A stretch of 64,000 nucleotides of DNA, from the NCBI RefSeq assembly GCF_016863535.1, contig NZ_BOPB01000003.1, positions 1 through 64,000 on the forward strand, read 5' to 3'. Of this stretch, positions 36,555-44,917 are shown one piece after another; position 1 is the first letter of the stretch, and every line of letters begins with the position of its first letter. Source of the DNA: Micromonospora lutea. Its GTDB lineage: Bacteria > Actinomycetota > Actinomycetes > Mycobacteriales > Micromonosporaceae. Below the pieces are notes generated by a model. It did not search any database. It saw only the letters and a list, made by a program, of their open reading frames with translations, and was not told the DNA's origin. Both the position numbers and the translations under genes were made by a program.

Positions 36555-36593
36555 GGAGGGAGATCAGGAAAAGAGCGTTGTGGATCTCCCTCC
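36555..36593 (+). terminator. Hairpin terminator after the thiolase
   Basis: GGAGGGAGATC (36555-36565) pairs with GATCTCCCTCC (36583-36593), 11 bp perfect, 17-base loop. Arms end inward in GATC. Confidence 0.65.
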
Positions 36594-36659
36594 GCGCCAT
36601 GGACCAGCCTAGAGTGGGCAGCATCACACGATCCACGGCGACGACGTGAGGTGCAACAA

Positions 36660-37478
36660 GTGCAGAAGCCGGACGGACTTCCCGCCGAGATCGACCTCTC
36701 CCGGCCCAGCGCGGCACGGGTCTACGACTACTTTCTCGGCGGTGCCCACAACTTCGACATCGACCGGCAACTGGCCGAGCAGATCGCGGCCATGACGCCG
36801 AACCTGCCGGCGACCATGCGGGCCGGGCGGGAGTTCCTCCGCCGGGCCATGCGTACCCTGCTCGACGCCGGCATCGACCAGTTCCTGGACATCGGCTCCG
36901 GCATCCCGACGGTCGGCAACGTGCACGAGGTCGCCCAGGCCGCGAACCCGAAGGCGCGGGTGGTCTACGTCGACATCGACCCGGTGGCGGTGGCACACAG
37001 CCGGGAGCTGCTCGCCGGCAACGAGCTGACCGGTGTCATCCACGCCGACCTGCGGGACCCGGAGCGGATCCTGTCCGAGGCCCGCGCGCTGGACCTGCTC
37101 GACTTCGGCCGACCGCTGGGTGTGCTGCTCGCCGGGGTGGTGCACTTCCTCCCGGACACCGACCGGCCCGGTGACGTCCTGGCCACCCTGCGCGCGGCTG
37201 CCGCCCCCGGCAGCTACCTGGTGATCTCGCACTCGACCTTCGAGGATCAGCCGCAGGAGATGCTGGACGCGCAACGGTTGTCGGCGCGTACCGCTACCGA
37301 GATAACGCTCCGCTCGCGGGCCGAGGTCACCGGATTCTTCGGTGACTGGACCATTGTGGAGCCCGGGGTCGTGCACATGGAGCTGTGGCGTCCCGACTCG
37401 GCGTCCGAGGCGGCTGCCGACGGGCCGCGCTTCGGCGCCTTCGGTGGTGTCGCCCGGAATGACCGACCCGCCAGCTGA
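36660..37478 (+). CDS. SAM-dependent methyltransferase, PF04672/DUF574 family
   Basis: 272 residues from GTG 36660 (GTGAGG ribosome-binding site 8 bases away); GTG 36651 is also in frame. IDLSRPSAARVYDYFLGGAHNF is the family's N-terminal signature; the SAM-binding QFLDIGSGIPTVGNVHEVAQ follows, then VVYVDIDPVAVAHS. Members are abundant in actinomycetes; substrates unknown. Overlaps the downstream GGDEF-EAL gene by 20 bases, so they form an operon. Confidence 0.92.
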   Translation: MQKPDGLPAEIDLSRPSAARVYDYFLGGAHNFDIDRQLAEQIAAMTPNLPATMRAGREFLRRAMRTLLDAGIDQFLDIGSGIPTVGNVHEVAQAANPKARVVYVDIDPVAVAHSRELLAGNELTGVIHADLRDPERILSEARALDLLDFGRPLGVLLAGVVHFLPDTDRPGDVLATLRAAAAPGSYLVISHSTFEDQPQEMLDAQRLSARTATEITLRSRAEVTGFFGDWTIVEPGVVHMELWRPDSASEAAADGPRFGAFGGVARNDRPAS

Positions 37479-39642
37479 TCGGGGGGTCGCCGTGGGTGTC
37501 TCCGGCGGGAGCACCGTCGACCCGGCGGGCGTCCAGCGGTACGCCGCCGACTGGGCGCGGGCCGTGCACCGGCTCGGTTTCGTGCCGCTGAGCGCGGCGG
37601 AGACCGAGGAACTGCTGCTCCGGCACACCGTCCGGTTGGCGGAGGCGCTGCTCTGCGCCGAGTCGCCGGCAGCGGCAGCCGAGGAGGTCGGGCGCGCCCT
37701 GGTCGACGCGCACCTCACCGATCCGGGCGTGATCGAGTGGTCGATCCGTACGCTCAGTGGGCGATTTCGCACCGAGGTGCTCGCCAGCGCGGGCGGGCGG
37801 CCGGGGCTCGACGAGCGGATCGCGACGGTGCAGGGCGCGCTCGCGGCCAGTTTCGCGCGTGCATTGCGCCAGCGGACCTTCGTCCAGCAGGAGGGCATTG
37901 CCCGCGCCATGTGGCAGGCGCGTGATGACGCCGAGCACGCGCTGCGCGACAGCGAGGCCCGGTTCCGGGCGGTCTTCGACGGTGCCGCCATCGGCATCGG
38001 TATCGCCGGGGTCGACGGGACGATCATCGACGTCAACCACGCCTTCGCCGACATGCTCGGCTACTCGGTCGACGAACTGCGGCAGATCAACGTGGCCGCA
38101 CTGTTCCACGCCGACGACGCGGCCGGCATGTGGGAGCTGTACCAGGAACTGATCGAGGGCAAGCACGAGGCGGCCCGGGTCGAGAAGCGCTACTACCGCA
38201 AGGACGGCAGCACCGTCTGGACGGATCTGGCCGTCTCCCTGATCCGCCACGACGACGGTCGACCCCGGTTCACCGTGGCCGTGGTCGAGGACATCACCGA
38301 ACGGTACGAACTCCAGCAGCGGTTGCGCTTCCAGGCGCTGCATGATCCGCTCACCGGCCTGCCGAACCGGACACTGTTCTTCGACTCGCTGTCCGGCCTG
38401 GTGGAACTGCCCGGCGAGGCGGCCCGGGTCGGTGTCTGCTTCCTCGACCTGGACGGTTTCAAGGCGATCAACGACAGCCTCGGGCACGCCCTCGGCGACC
38501 GGCTGCTCGTGATGATCGCCCGACGGCTGGCCGACTGCGTGGCCGAACAGGGCTACCTGGTCGCCCGGATGGGCGGCGACGAGTTCGTCATCCTGGTCGA
38601 CGGGGTCACCGCCATCGAGGACGTGATCGCCGTGGCCGAGTCGGCCCTGGCCGCCGTCTCCACCCCGGTGTGCGTCGGCGACCAGCAGCTCGTGGTCTCG
38701 GCGAGCATCGGCATCGTCGACTCGGCGGTAGCCGGCACCAGCGTCGTGGAGTTGATGAAGGCGGCCGACGCCACGCTCTACTGGGCTAAGGCGGAGGGCC
38801 GTGACCGGTGGGCGGTCTACGACCCCGAACGCAGCGCCCGGGACATCGCCCGGTCAGCGCTGGCCGCCGGGCTGCCGGTGGCCCTGGATCGGGGCGAGTT
38901 CGTGCTGCACTATCAGCCGATCGTGTCCCTGCTCGACGGCCGCATGCTGGCCGTCGAGGCGCTGGTCCGCTGGCAGCATCCGCAACTGGGACTGATCGGT
39001 CCGGACCAGTTCATCGGGCTCGCCGAGGAGACCGGCCTGATCGTCCGGCTCGGTGAGTGGGTGCTGCGGCAGGCCTGCGATGACGCCCAGCGATGGCACG
39101 CCGATTTTCCGGACGCCAGGCTGGTGGTGAGCGTCAATCTGGCCGCCCGTCAGGCCGACCGACCGGCGATCGTGGACACCGTGGCCGATGCGCTGGCCAG
39201 CACCGGACTTCCGGCGGCCCTGCTGCAACTGGAGCTGACCGAGAGCGCGGTGATGGGGTCCGCGGGGGAGCCGCTACGGACGCTGCACCGGCTCGCCGCG
39301 CTCGGGGTGCGGTTGGCCGTGGACGACTTCGGTACCGGGTACTCGAACCTGGCGTATCTGCGCCGGCTGCCGATCACGTGCCTGAAGCTGGCGGGTCCGT
39401 TCGTCGAGGGGATCCGGGGCACCGAGTCGGCCGACGCCGACCACCGCGACGAACGCATCGTCGACGCGCTGGTCCGGCTGGCCCACGCGTTGGAACTGTG
39501 GGTCACCGCGGAGGCGGTGGAGACCGAGACACAGGCGGAACGGTTGCGGGCGTTACGCTGCGACTCCGCGCAGGGGCGCCTGTTCGGTCCGCCCGGTCCG
39601 GCCGAGGCGGTGGCGGCCCGGTTGCGTGGCGACGAACTGTGA
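37459..39642 (+). CDS. PAS-GGDEF-EAL cyclic-di-GMP signalling protein
   Basis: 727 residues from ATG 37459. An N-terminal helical region (1-155) is followed by a PAS domain (about 165-290), a GGDEF diguanylate cyclase (GGDEF intact at 372-376, with FLDLDGFKAINDSLGHA before it) and an EAL phosphodiesterase (EAL 500-502, ELTES, DDFGTGYS, AEAVET). The catalytic lysine K643 is present, but the usual LKID/LKLD is LKLA here, so the aspartate after it is lost (A645). The GGDEF looks active; the EAL may be weak. Order matches streptomycete CdgB/RmdA-like proteins that govern development. The overlap with the methyltransferase gene suggests shared expression. Confidence 0.94.
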   Translation: MTDPPADRGVAVGVSGGSTVDPAGVQRYAADWARAVHRLGFVPLSAAETEELLLRHTVRLAEALLCAESPAAAAEEVGRALVDAHLTDPGVIEWSIRTLSGRFRTEVLASAGGRPGLDERIATVQGALAASFARALRQRTFVQQEGIARAMWQARDDAEHALRDSEARFRAVFDGAAIGIGIAGVDGTIIDVNHAFADMLGYSVDELRQINVAALFHADDAAGMWELYQELIEGKHEAARVEKRYYRKDGSTVWTDLAVSLIRHDDGRPRFTVAVVEDITERYELQQRLRFQALHDPLTGLPNRTLFFDSLSGLVELPGEAARVGVCFLDLDGFKAINDSLGHALGDRLLVMIARRLADCVAEQGYLVARMGGDEFVILVDGVTAIEDVIAVAESALAAVSTPVCVGDQQLVVSASIGIVDSAVAGTSVVELMKAADATLYWAKAEGRDRWAVYDPERSARDIARSALAAGLPVALDRGEFVLHYQPIVSLLDGRMLAVEALVRWQHPQLGLIGPDQFIGLAEETGLIVRLGEWVLRQACDDAQRWHADFPDARLVVSVNLAARQADRPAIVDTVADALASTGLPAALLQLELTESAVMGSAGEPLRTLHRLAALGVRLAVDDFGTGYSNLAYLRRLPITCLKLAGPFVEGIRGTESADADHRDERIVDALVRLAHALELWVTAEAVETETQAERLRALRCDSAQGRLFGPPGPAEAVAARLRGDEL

Positions 39643-39697
39643 CGATCAGGGCGTGACGCGGCCGACGGGGAATGTGGCGAGCGGGTGGGGAGTCGAC

Positions 39698-40198
39698 GTG
39701 GGGCTGACGGAAACCGGAGCGGTGGTGTCGGTCATCGCCGCGCTGGCCATTCTGGCCGGGCTGGCCGGGGTGGTGCTGCCCGGGCTGCCGGCGCTGCCGT
39801 TGTGCTGGGGTGGCGTACTGGTGTGGGCCCTGTTCGGTGACGCCGGAGCCGGCCGCTGGCTGGTGCTCGCCGCCGCGACGCTGGTCGCCCTCGGCGGCAT
39901 CGTCGTCAAGTACGCCTGGCCCGGCCGCAACCTCAAACGGGCCGGGGTGCCTACCACCTCGCTGCTGGCCGGTGCGGTGCTCGGTCTGGTCGGCTTCTTC
40001 GTCATCCCGGTCGTCGGCCTGGTCATCGGTTTCGTCGGTGGCGTCTTCGCGGCGGAGCGGCTGCGGCTGGGTGACACCCGGCTGGCCTGGCCGGCGACGA
40101 AACGTGCCGTCGGCGCGGCCGGGCTGTCGATGCTGATCGAGTTTCTCTCCGGGGTGGTGATCGGCGCGCTCTGGGTGGCCGGTCTGGTGCTGACCTGA
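39698..40198 (+). CDS. DUF456 membrane protein
   Basis: 166 residues from GTG 39698, which has GGGGAG six bases upstream; an upstream in-frame GTG at 39653 would add 15 hydrophilic residues. Hydrophobic throughout with Gly-rich helices: AGLAGVVLPGLPALPLCWGG, LGLVGFFVIPVVGLVIGFVG, then FAAERLRLGDTRLAW, the DUF456 pattern. Function unknown. It lies 55 bases after the GGDEF-EAL gene and is probably in the same transcript. Confidence 0.85.
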   Translation: MGLTETGAVVSVIAALAILAGLAGVVLPGLPALPLCWGGVLVWALFGDAGAGRWLVLAAATLVALGGIVVKYAWPGRNLKRAGVPTTSLLAGAVLGLVGFFVIPVVGLVIGFVGGVFAAERLRLGDTRLAWPATKRAVGAAGLSMLIEFLSGVVIGALWVAGLVLT

Positions 40199-40484
40199 CG
40201 TGACACCGAGCGGCGCGGGGCAAAGCGAGGGTACGGCTCGACGCCGTGCCCGAGAGAGAGGTGACGTGTCCCCGCGCCGCCACGGTGCCGGGCCGTTCCG
40301 AGGGCCCGGGTCGGCCCGTCGCGATCGGGCCTGGTCACAAGCCCAAGGATGGGGTACGCAGACGCGTCCGGCAACGCAATTGCGCTCCCGCCGCAGCGGA
40401 CGCCGCTCAGCTACCGTCGAGCAGATCTACCCGCCCGCTGCCGGAGCAGATCGGGGCCCGGCTCGACGCCAGAGGAGTGACCGC

Positions 40485-40892
40485 CTAACGCACAGGTTCC
40501 AGGACGAGGACTGGGATCTGGCGGCTGGTCTTACGCTCGTAGTCGGCGAAGATCGGATACGCGGCCTTATGCGCGCTCCAGATCCGTTCCCGCTCGTCCC
40601 CGGTGACCACCCGGGCGAGGACCTCGACCGTGTCGGTGCCGACCTCAACCCGCGCCCCGGGGTGAGCGAGCAGGTTGTGGTACCAGTCGGGATTGGTGGG
40701 TGCCCCTGCCTTGGAGGCGAACACGGCGTAGCCACCATCCACCTTTTGGTACATCACCGGGTTCACCCGAGGCTGGCCGCTCTTGGCGCCGATCGTGTGC
40801 AACAGCAGCAGCGGCTCACCCGCGAAATGGCCGCCCACCTGTCCGCCGTTGGCGCGGAACTCGGCGATGACCTTGTCGTTCCAGTCGCTCAT
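40485..40892 (-). CDS. Deazaflavin (F420)-dependent nitroreductase-family protein
   Basis: 135 residues. WNDKVIAEFRANGGQVGGHF, LLLLHTIGAKSGQPRVNPVMY and NPDWYHNLLAHPGARVEVG are the Ddn/FDOR split-barrel pattern that binds cofactor F420. The TIGAKSGQPR segment is the F420 phosphate-binding region. Probably reduces quinones or similar in the cytoplasm or at the membrane. ATG 40892 is followed by MSDWNDK. It is only about 30% like its paralogue at 51513 by eye. Confidence 0.9.
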   Translation of the reverse strand: MSDWNDKVIAEFRANGGQVGGHFAGEPLLLLHTIGAKSGQPRVNPVMYQKVDGGYAVFASKAGAPTNPDWYHNLLAHPGARVEVGTDTVEVLARVVTGDERERIWSAHKAAYPIFADYERKTSRQIPVLVLEPVR

Positions 40893-41077
40893 GACATCCC
40901 TCCAACCGGGCAAGTACCGGCTCCCTGAAACAACATGGGGTGGGGCTCGTGGTCAGCCTACCGGGCCGATTGGCACCTCGCGGGTCCGAGCAGGACGGCG
41001 ACCGAGGGGTATGGGCGGAGCGGCCGATTGACGGTGATCGGTTGCGGCCGGTAGACCTTGGTGATGGAGACGCGTGG

Positions 41078-42442
41078 ATGAGAAGGCCCCCGCTCACGCT
41101 GGAACAACTGCGGGTCGCCGTCGCCGAGGGCGAGATCGACACGGTGGCGTTGGCGCTGGTCGACATGCAGGGCCGGTTGCAGGGCAAGCGGTTCCACGCC
41201 CCGTACTTCCTCGACCAGGTGGTCGCCCACGGCAGTGAGGGATGCAACTACCTGCTGGCCGTCGACGTCGACATGAACACCGTCGACGGGTACGCGATGT
41301 CGAGCTGGGAACGCGGTTACGGCGACCTCGTGATGAAGCCCGACTTCGACACGCTGCGTCGGGTGCCGTGGCAGCCCGGCACCGCCATGCTCCTGGCTGA
41401 TCTGGAGTGGCCCGATGGCAGCGGTCCGGTGGTCGCCTCACCCCGGCAGATCCTGCGCGGTCAGCTGGATCGCCTGGCCGCGCACGGGCTGACCGCGTAC
41501 GCCGGCACGGAGTTGGAGTTCGTGCTGTTCCGCGACTCGTACGAGCAGGCGTGGCGGCGTGGCTACCGGGATCTGACCTCGGCCAATCAGTACAACGTGG
41601 ACTATTCGCTGCTCGGTACCGCCCGGGTGGAGCCGCTGCTGCGCCGCATCCGCAACGAGATGGCCGGCGCGGGGCTGGTCCCGGAAAGTGCGAAAGGGGA
41701 GTGCAACCTCGGCCAGCACGAGATCGCCTTCCGCTACGACGAGGCGGTGGCCTGCGCCGACCACCATGTGATCTACAAGAACGGGGCGAAGGAGATCGCC
41801 GCCCAGGAGGGCATGTCGATCACTTTCATGGCCAAGCCGAACGAGCGGGAGGGTAACTCCTGCCACATCCACTTCTCGCTGCGCGACGACGCGGGTGGCT
41901 CGGCGATGCTGGGCGACGGCCCGGCGCGGCTGAGCGTCACCGGGCAGCGGGTGCTCGCCGGGCTGCTCGCCACGATGCGGGAGCTGAGCCTGCTCTTCGC
42001 GCCGAACATCAACTCGTACAAGCGATACCAGCCGGGCTCGTTCGCGCCGACCGCACTGAGGTGGGGCGCCGACAACCGCACCTGCGCGCTGCGGGTGGTG
42101 GGTCACGGTCAGGGGATGCGGGTGGAGAACCGGGTGCCGGGTGCCGACGTCAACCCGTACCTGGCGATCGCTGCCCTGGTGGCGGGTGCGGTGCACGGCA
42201 TCGAGAACGGGTTGGAACTGGCTGAGGAGTGCACCGGCAACGCGTACGACGACGCGTCGGCCGAACGCGTTCCCGGCACCCTCCGCGACGCCCTCACCCT
42301 CTGGGAGTCCTCCGAGGTCGCCAATGCCGCCTTCGGCGGCGAGGTGGTAGCCCACTACGCCAACATGGCCCGGGTCGAGCTGGCCGCCTTCGACGCCGCC
42401 GTCACCGACTGGGAACTAACCCGTGGCTTCGAACGCCTCTAA
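41078..42442 (+). CDS. Glutamine-synthetase-like gamma-glutamyl ligase (GlnA3/PuuA type)
   Basis: 454 residues. The glutamine synthetase fold is clear: LVDMQGRLQGKRF at the beta-grasp, ELEFVLF (metal-binding ExE), NIN...YKRYQPGSFAPT and RVENRVPGADVNPYLAIAAL. The line is the GlnA3/PuuA kind that joins glutamate to polyamines or ethanolamine rather than ammonia, supported by the downstream aldehyde dehydrogenase and SDR genes. Start ATG 41078 after GGAGA. Regulation is not visible. Assimilatory GS remains possible but less likely. Confidence 0.85.
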   Translation: MRRPPLTLEQLRVAVAEGEIDTVALALVDMQGRLQGKRFHAPYFLDQVVAHGSEGCNYLLAVDVDMNTVDGYAMSSWERGYGDLVMKPDFDTLRRVPWQPGTAMLLADLEWPDGSGPVVASPRQILRGQLDRLAAHGLTAYAGTELEFVLFRDSYEQAWRRGYRDLTSANQYNVDYSLLGTARVEPLLRRIRNEMAGAGLVPESAKGECNLGQHEIAFRYDEAVACADHHVIYKNGAKEIAAQEGMSITFMAKPNEREGNSCHIHFSLRDDAGGSAMLGDGPARLSVTGQRVLAGLLATMRELSLLFAPNINSYKRYQPGSFAPTALRWGADNRTCALRVVGHGQGMRVENRVPGADVNPYLAIAALVAGAVHGIENGLELAEECTGNAYDDASAERVPGTLRDALTLWESSEVANAAFGGEVVAHYANMARVELAAFDAAVTDWELTRGFERL

Positions 42443-42466
42443 CCCTCCCCGCCCCCCAGGCCCCCG

Positions 42467-42537
42467 CGATCATGCAGTTGTGGCACCTGAAAAGCGAAGA
42501 ACGTCAGCGTTTGTCAGGTGCCACAACTGCATGATCG
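42467..42537. repeat. Long GATC-ended intergenic palindrome
   Basis: Perfect 24-base arms at 42467-42490 (beginning CGATCATGCAGTTGTGG) and 42514-42537, with a 23-base loop, 24 bases after the glutamine-synthetase-like gene. Similar sequences with GATC ends and GTGGCACCTG cores are, from memory, abundant in Micromonosporaceae. Works as terminator or mobile miniature element; here it also touches the start region of the next gene. Confidence 0.8.
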
Positions 42538-42658
42538 ACGCGGAGTGGGTGGGGTGGGGACGCGGAGTGGGTGGGTGAGGTGCGGGATCCGGCTACGGGT
42601 GGGGTGGGGTGAGGGTGGGTGGGTGAGGTGCGGGATCCGGCTACGGGTGGGGTGTTGT
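42537..42658 (+). repeat. Nested direct repeats at the aldehyde dehydrogenase start
   Basis: GACGCGGAGTGGGTGGG occurs at 42537 and 42559 (period 22). A 40-base unit beginning GTGGGTGGGTGAGGTGCGGG occurs at 42567 and 42615 (period 48). The second unit encodes the current gene start; the first encodes the same peptide in the same frame but stops after 13 codons. Confidence 0.75.
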
Positions 42659-43974
42659 GCGAGGTGCGGGACAGCTCCGTCGGGGACGTCGATGCGGCGG
42701 TGGAGCGGGCGTCGCGGGCGTACGAGCGGTGGCGGGGGGTCAGCGCGGGGGAGCGGGGGCGGTTGCTGCGGCGCTTCGCGACGATGGTCGACGAGCACCT
42801 GGAGGAGTTGGCCGGGCTGGAGGTGTCCAACGCCGGCCACACCATCGGCAACGCCCGCTGGGAGGCGGGCAACGTCCGGGACGTGCTCGACTACTACGCA
42901 GGTGCGCCGGAGCGACTCACCGGGCAGCAGATCCCGGTGCCGGGCGGGTTGGACGTCACTTTCCACGAACCGCTCGGTGTGGTCGGGGTGATCGTGCCGT
43001 GGAACTTCCCCATGCCCATCGCCGCCTGGGGCTTCGCTCCCGCGCTCGCTGCCGGCAACACGGTGGTGCTCAAACCCGCCGAGCTGACTCCGTTGACCGC
43101 GCTGCGGCTGGCCGAGTTGGCCGATCAGGCGGGCCTGCCCGAAGGCGTGTTCACCGTGCTGCCCGGACGCGGCGAGGTGGTGGGTGACCGCTTCGTCAGC
43201 CACCCTGCCGTACGCAAGATCTGCTTCACCGGCTCCACCGAGGTCGGCACCCGGATCATGGCGGGTTGCGCGACGCAGGTGAAGCGGCTGACCCTGGAGT
43301 TGGGGGGCAAGTCGGCGAACCTGGTCTTCGCCGACGCGGACCTGGAGCGGGCCGCCGCCAGTGCGCCGTACGCCGTCTTCGACAACGCCGGCCAGGACTG
43401 CTGCGCCCGGTCCCGGCTGCTGGTACAGCGCAGCGTGTACGACCGCTTCCTCGAACTGCTCGAACCGGCGGTGCGCGCCTTCCGGGTGGGTGACCCGGCC
43501 GCCGAGAGCACCGAGATGGGACCGCTGATCTCGGCCGGGCAGCGGGACCGGGTCGCCGGGTACGTCGAGGGAGCACGGGTGGCGTTCACCGGCTCGCGGC
43601 CCGACGGCACCGGCTACTGGTACGCCCCGACCGTGCTGCTCGCCGACTCACCCGCCGACCGGCACTGGCGGGAGGAGATCTTCGGTCCGGTCGTCTCGGT
43701 GCTCCCGTTCGACGACGAGGCGGACGCCGTCCGGTTGGCCAACGACACCGAGTACGGTCTCTCCGGCTCGATCTGGACCCGCGACGTGGGCCGGGCGCTG
43801 CGGGTGGCCCGGGCGGTGGAGTCCGGCAACCTCAGCGTCAACTCCCACTCCTCGGTGCGGTACTGGACGCCGTTCGGCGGGATGAAGCGCTCCGGTCTCG
43901 GTCGGGAACTGGGGCCGGACGCCCTGCACGCGTTCACCGACGTCAAGAACGTCTTTGTCAGCACCGAGGAGTGA
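42619..43974 (+). CDS. NAD(P)-dependent aldehyde dehydrogenase (possibly N-terminally shortened)
   Basis: 451 residues. VIVPWNFPM, NTVVLKPAELTPLTAL, FTGSTEVGTRI, LELGGKSAN (catalytic Glu) and AGQDCCARSRLLVQ (catalytic Cys) show an intact catalytic core. Oxidises an aldehyde to acid, perhaps gamma-glutamyl-aminoaldehyde given the neighbouring GlnA-like gene. The protein starts at GEVRDPATGG, about 20 residues later than typical family members, directly in a block of direct repeats. An upstream ATG (42531) reads MIDAEWVGWGRG before a stop, resembling a normal ALDH start out of frame. Overlaps the SDR gene by GTGA. Confidence 0.9.
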   Translation: MGEVRDPATGGVLCEVRDSSVGDVDAAVERASRAYERWRGVSAGERGRLLRRFATMVDEHLEELAGLEVSNAGHTIGNARWEAGNVRDVLDYYAGAPERLTGQQIPVPGGLDVTFHEPLGVVGVIVPWNFPMPIAAWGFAPALAAGNTVVLKPAELTPLTALRLAELADQAGLPEGVFTVLPGRGEVVGDRFVSHPAVRKICFTGSTEVGTRIMAGCATQVKRLTLELGGKSANLVFADADLERAAASAPYAVFDNAGQDCCARSRLLVQRSVYDRFLELLEPAVRAFRVGDPAAESTEMGPLISAGQRDRVAGYVEGARVAFTGSRPDGTGYWYAPTVLLADSPADRHWREEIFGPVVSVLPFDDEADAVRLANDTEYGLSGSIWTRDVGRALRVARAVESGNLSVNSHSSVRYWTPFGGMKRSGLGRELGPDALHAFTDVKNVFVSTEE

Positions 43975-43976
43975 GC

Positions 43977-44744
43977 ATGCAGGGACGGTTGCGGGATCGG
44001 GTGGCCGTGGTGACCGGGGCGGCCAGCGGTATCGGACTGGCCACCGTGCGGCGGTTCGCCGCCGAGGGTGCCCAGGTGGTCTGCGTCGACGTCGACACCG
44101 GGGCCGGCCAGCGGGCGGCCGACGAGGTGGGCGGGAGCTTCGTCGCGGCCGACGTCGCCGACGAAACGGCGGTACGCGACCTCTATGACGGGGTGGTCGA
44201 GCGGTACGGGCGGGTGGACGTGGCGTTCAACAACGCCGGCATCTCGCCGCCGGAGGACGACTCCATCCTGGAGACCGGGCTGGACGCCTGGGAACGGGTG
44301 CTGCGGGTCAACACCACGAGCGTCTACCTCTGCTGCAAGCACGTCATCCCGCACATGCGCAGGCAGGGCCGGGGCTCGATCATCAACACCGCCTCGTTCG
44401 TGGCGTTGATGGGCGCGGCGACGTCCCAGATCGCGTACACCGCGAGCAAGGGCGGGGTGCTGGCACTCACCCGGGAACTGGGCGTGCAGTTCGCCCGGGA
44501 CGGCATCCGGGTCAACGCCCTCTGCCCCGGACCGGTGGCCACGCCGCTGCTGCGTGAGCTGTTCGCGGCCGATCCGGAGCGCGCCGCCCGCCGGCTGGTG
44601 CACGTGCCGATGGGGCGGTTCGGTGAACCGACCGAGATCGCCGCAGCGGTGGCCTTCCTGGCCAGCGACGACGCCTCGTTCATGACCGCCGCGCAGTTCG
44701 TGGTCGACGGTGGGATCACCGGCGCGTACGTCACCCCGTTGTGA
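43977..44744 (+). CDS. Short-chain dehydrogenase/reductase
   Basis: 255 residues. Classical SDR: cofactor motif VVTGAASGIGLATV (11-24), NNAGISPPEDD, catalytic Ser in NTASF, and YTASKGGVLALT (Tyr and Lys). C-terminal GGITGAYVTPL. NAD(P)-dependent oxidoreductase acting on an alcohol or ketone; the third gene of the GlnA-like/ALDH/SDR run. GTG 43971 in the GTGA overlap is an alternative start; I favour ATG 43977 with GAGGAG ahead of it. Confidence 0.93.
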   Translation: MQGRLRDRVAVVTGAASGIGLATVRRFAAEGAQVVCVDVDTGAGQRAADEVGGSFVAADVADETAVRDLYDGVVERYGRVDVAFNNAGISPPEDDSILETGLDAWERVLRVNTTSVYLCCKHVIPHMRRQGRGSIINTASFVALMGAATSQIAYTASKGGVLALTRELGVQFARDGIRVNALCPGPVATPLLRELFAADPERAARRLVHVPMGRFGEPTEIAAAVAFLASDDASFMTAAQFVVDGGITGAYVTPL

Positions 44745-44917
44745 TCCCTCTTACACCGAGCGTGAGCGACCTGGACCGATCGCGCGGCCATCGGTGCTCA
44801 CCGGGAGCGGAACAGCGTCCGGAGGGTCGTGAGTGTTACGTCGCCGACCCGTCTGGGTAGAAGGCGGGTCAGGGCACTTGGTGATCGGGCGCAGTGCGGA
44901 AACGGCCGGGAGGCTGC

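Noticed and set aside
40246-40488. An 80-codon frame after the DUF456 gene
   Set aside because: Arg/Pro-rich composition typical of GC-biased noise; no supporting motif.
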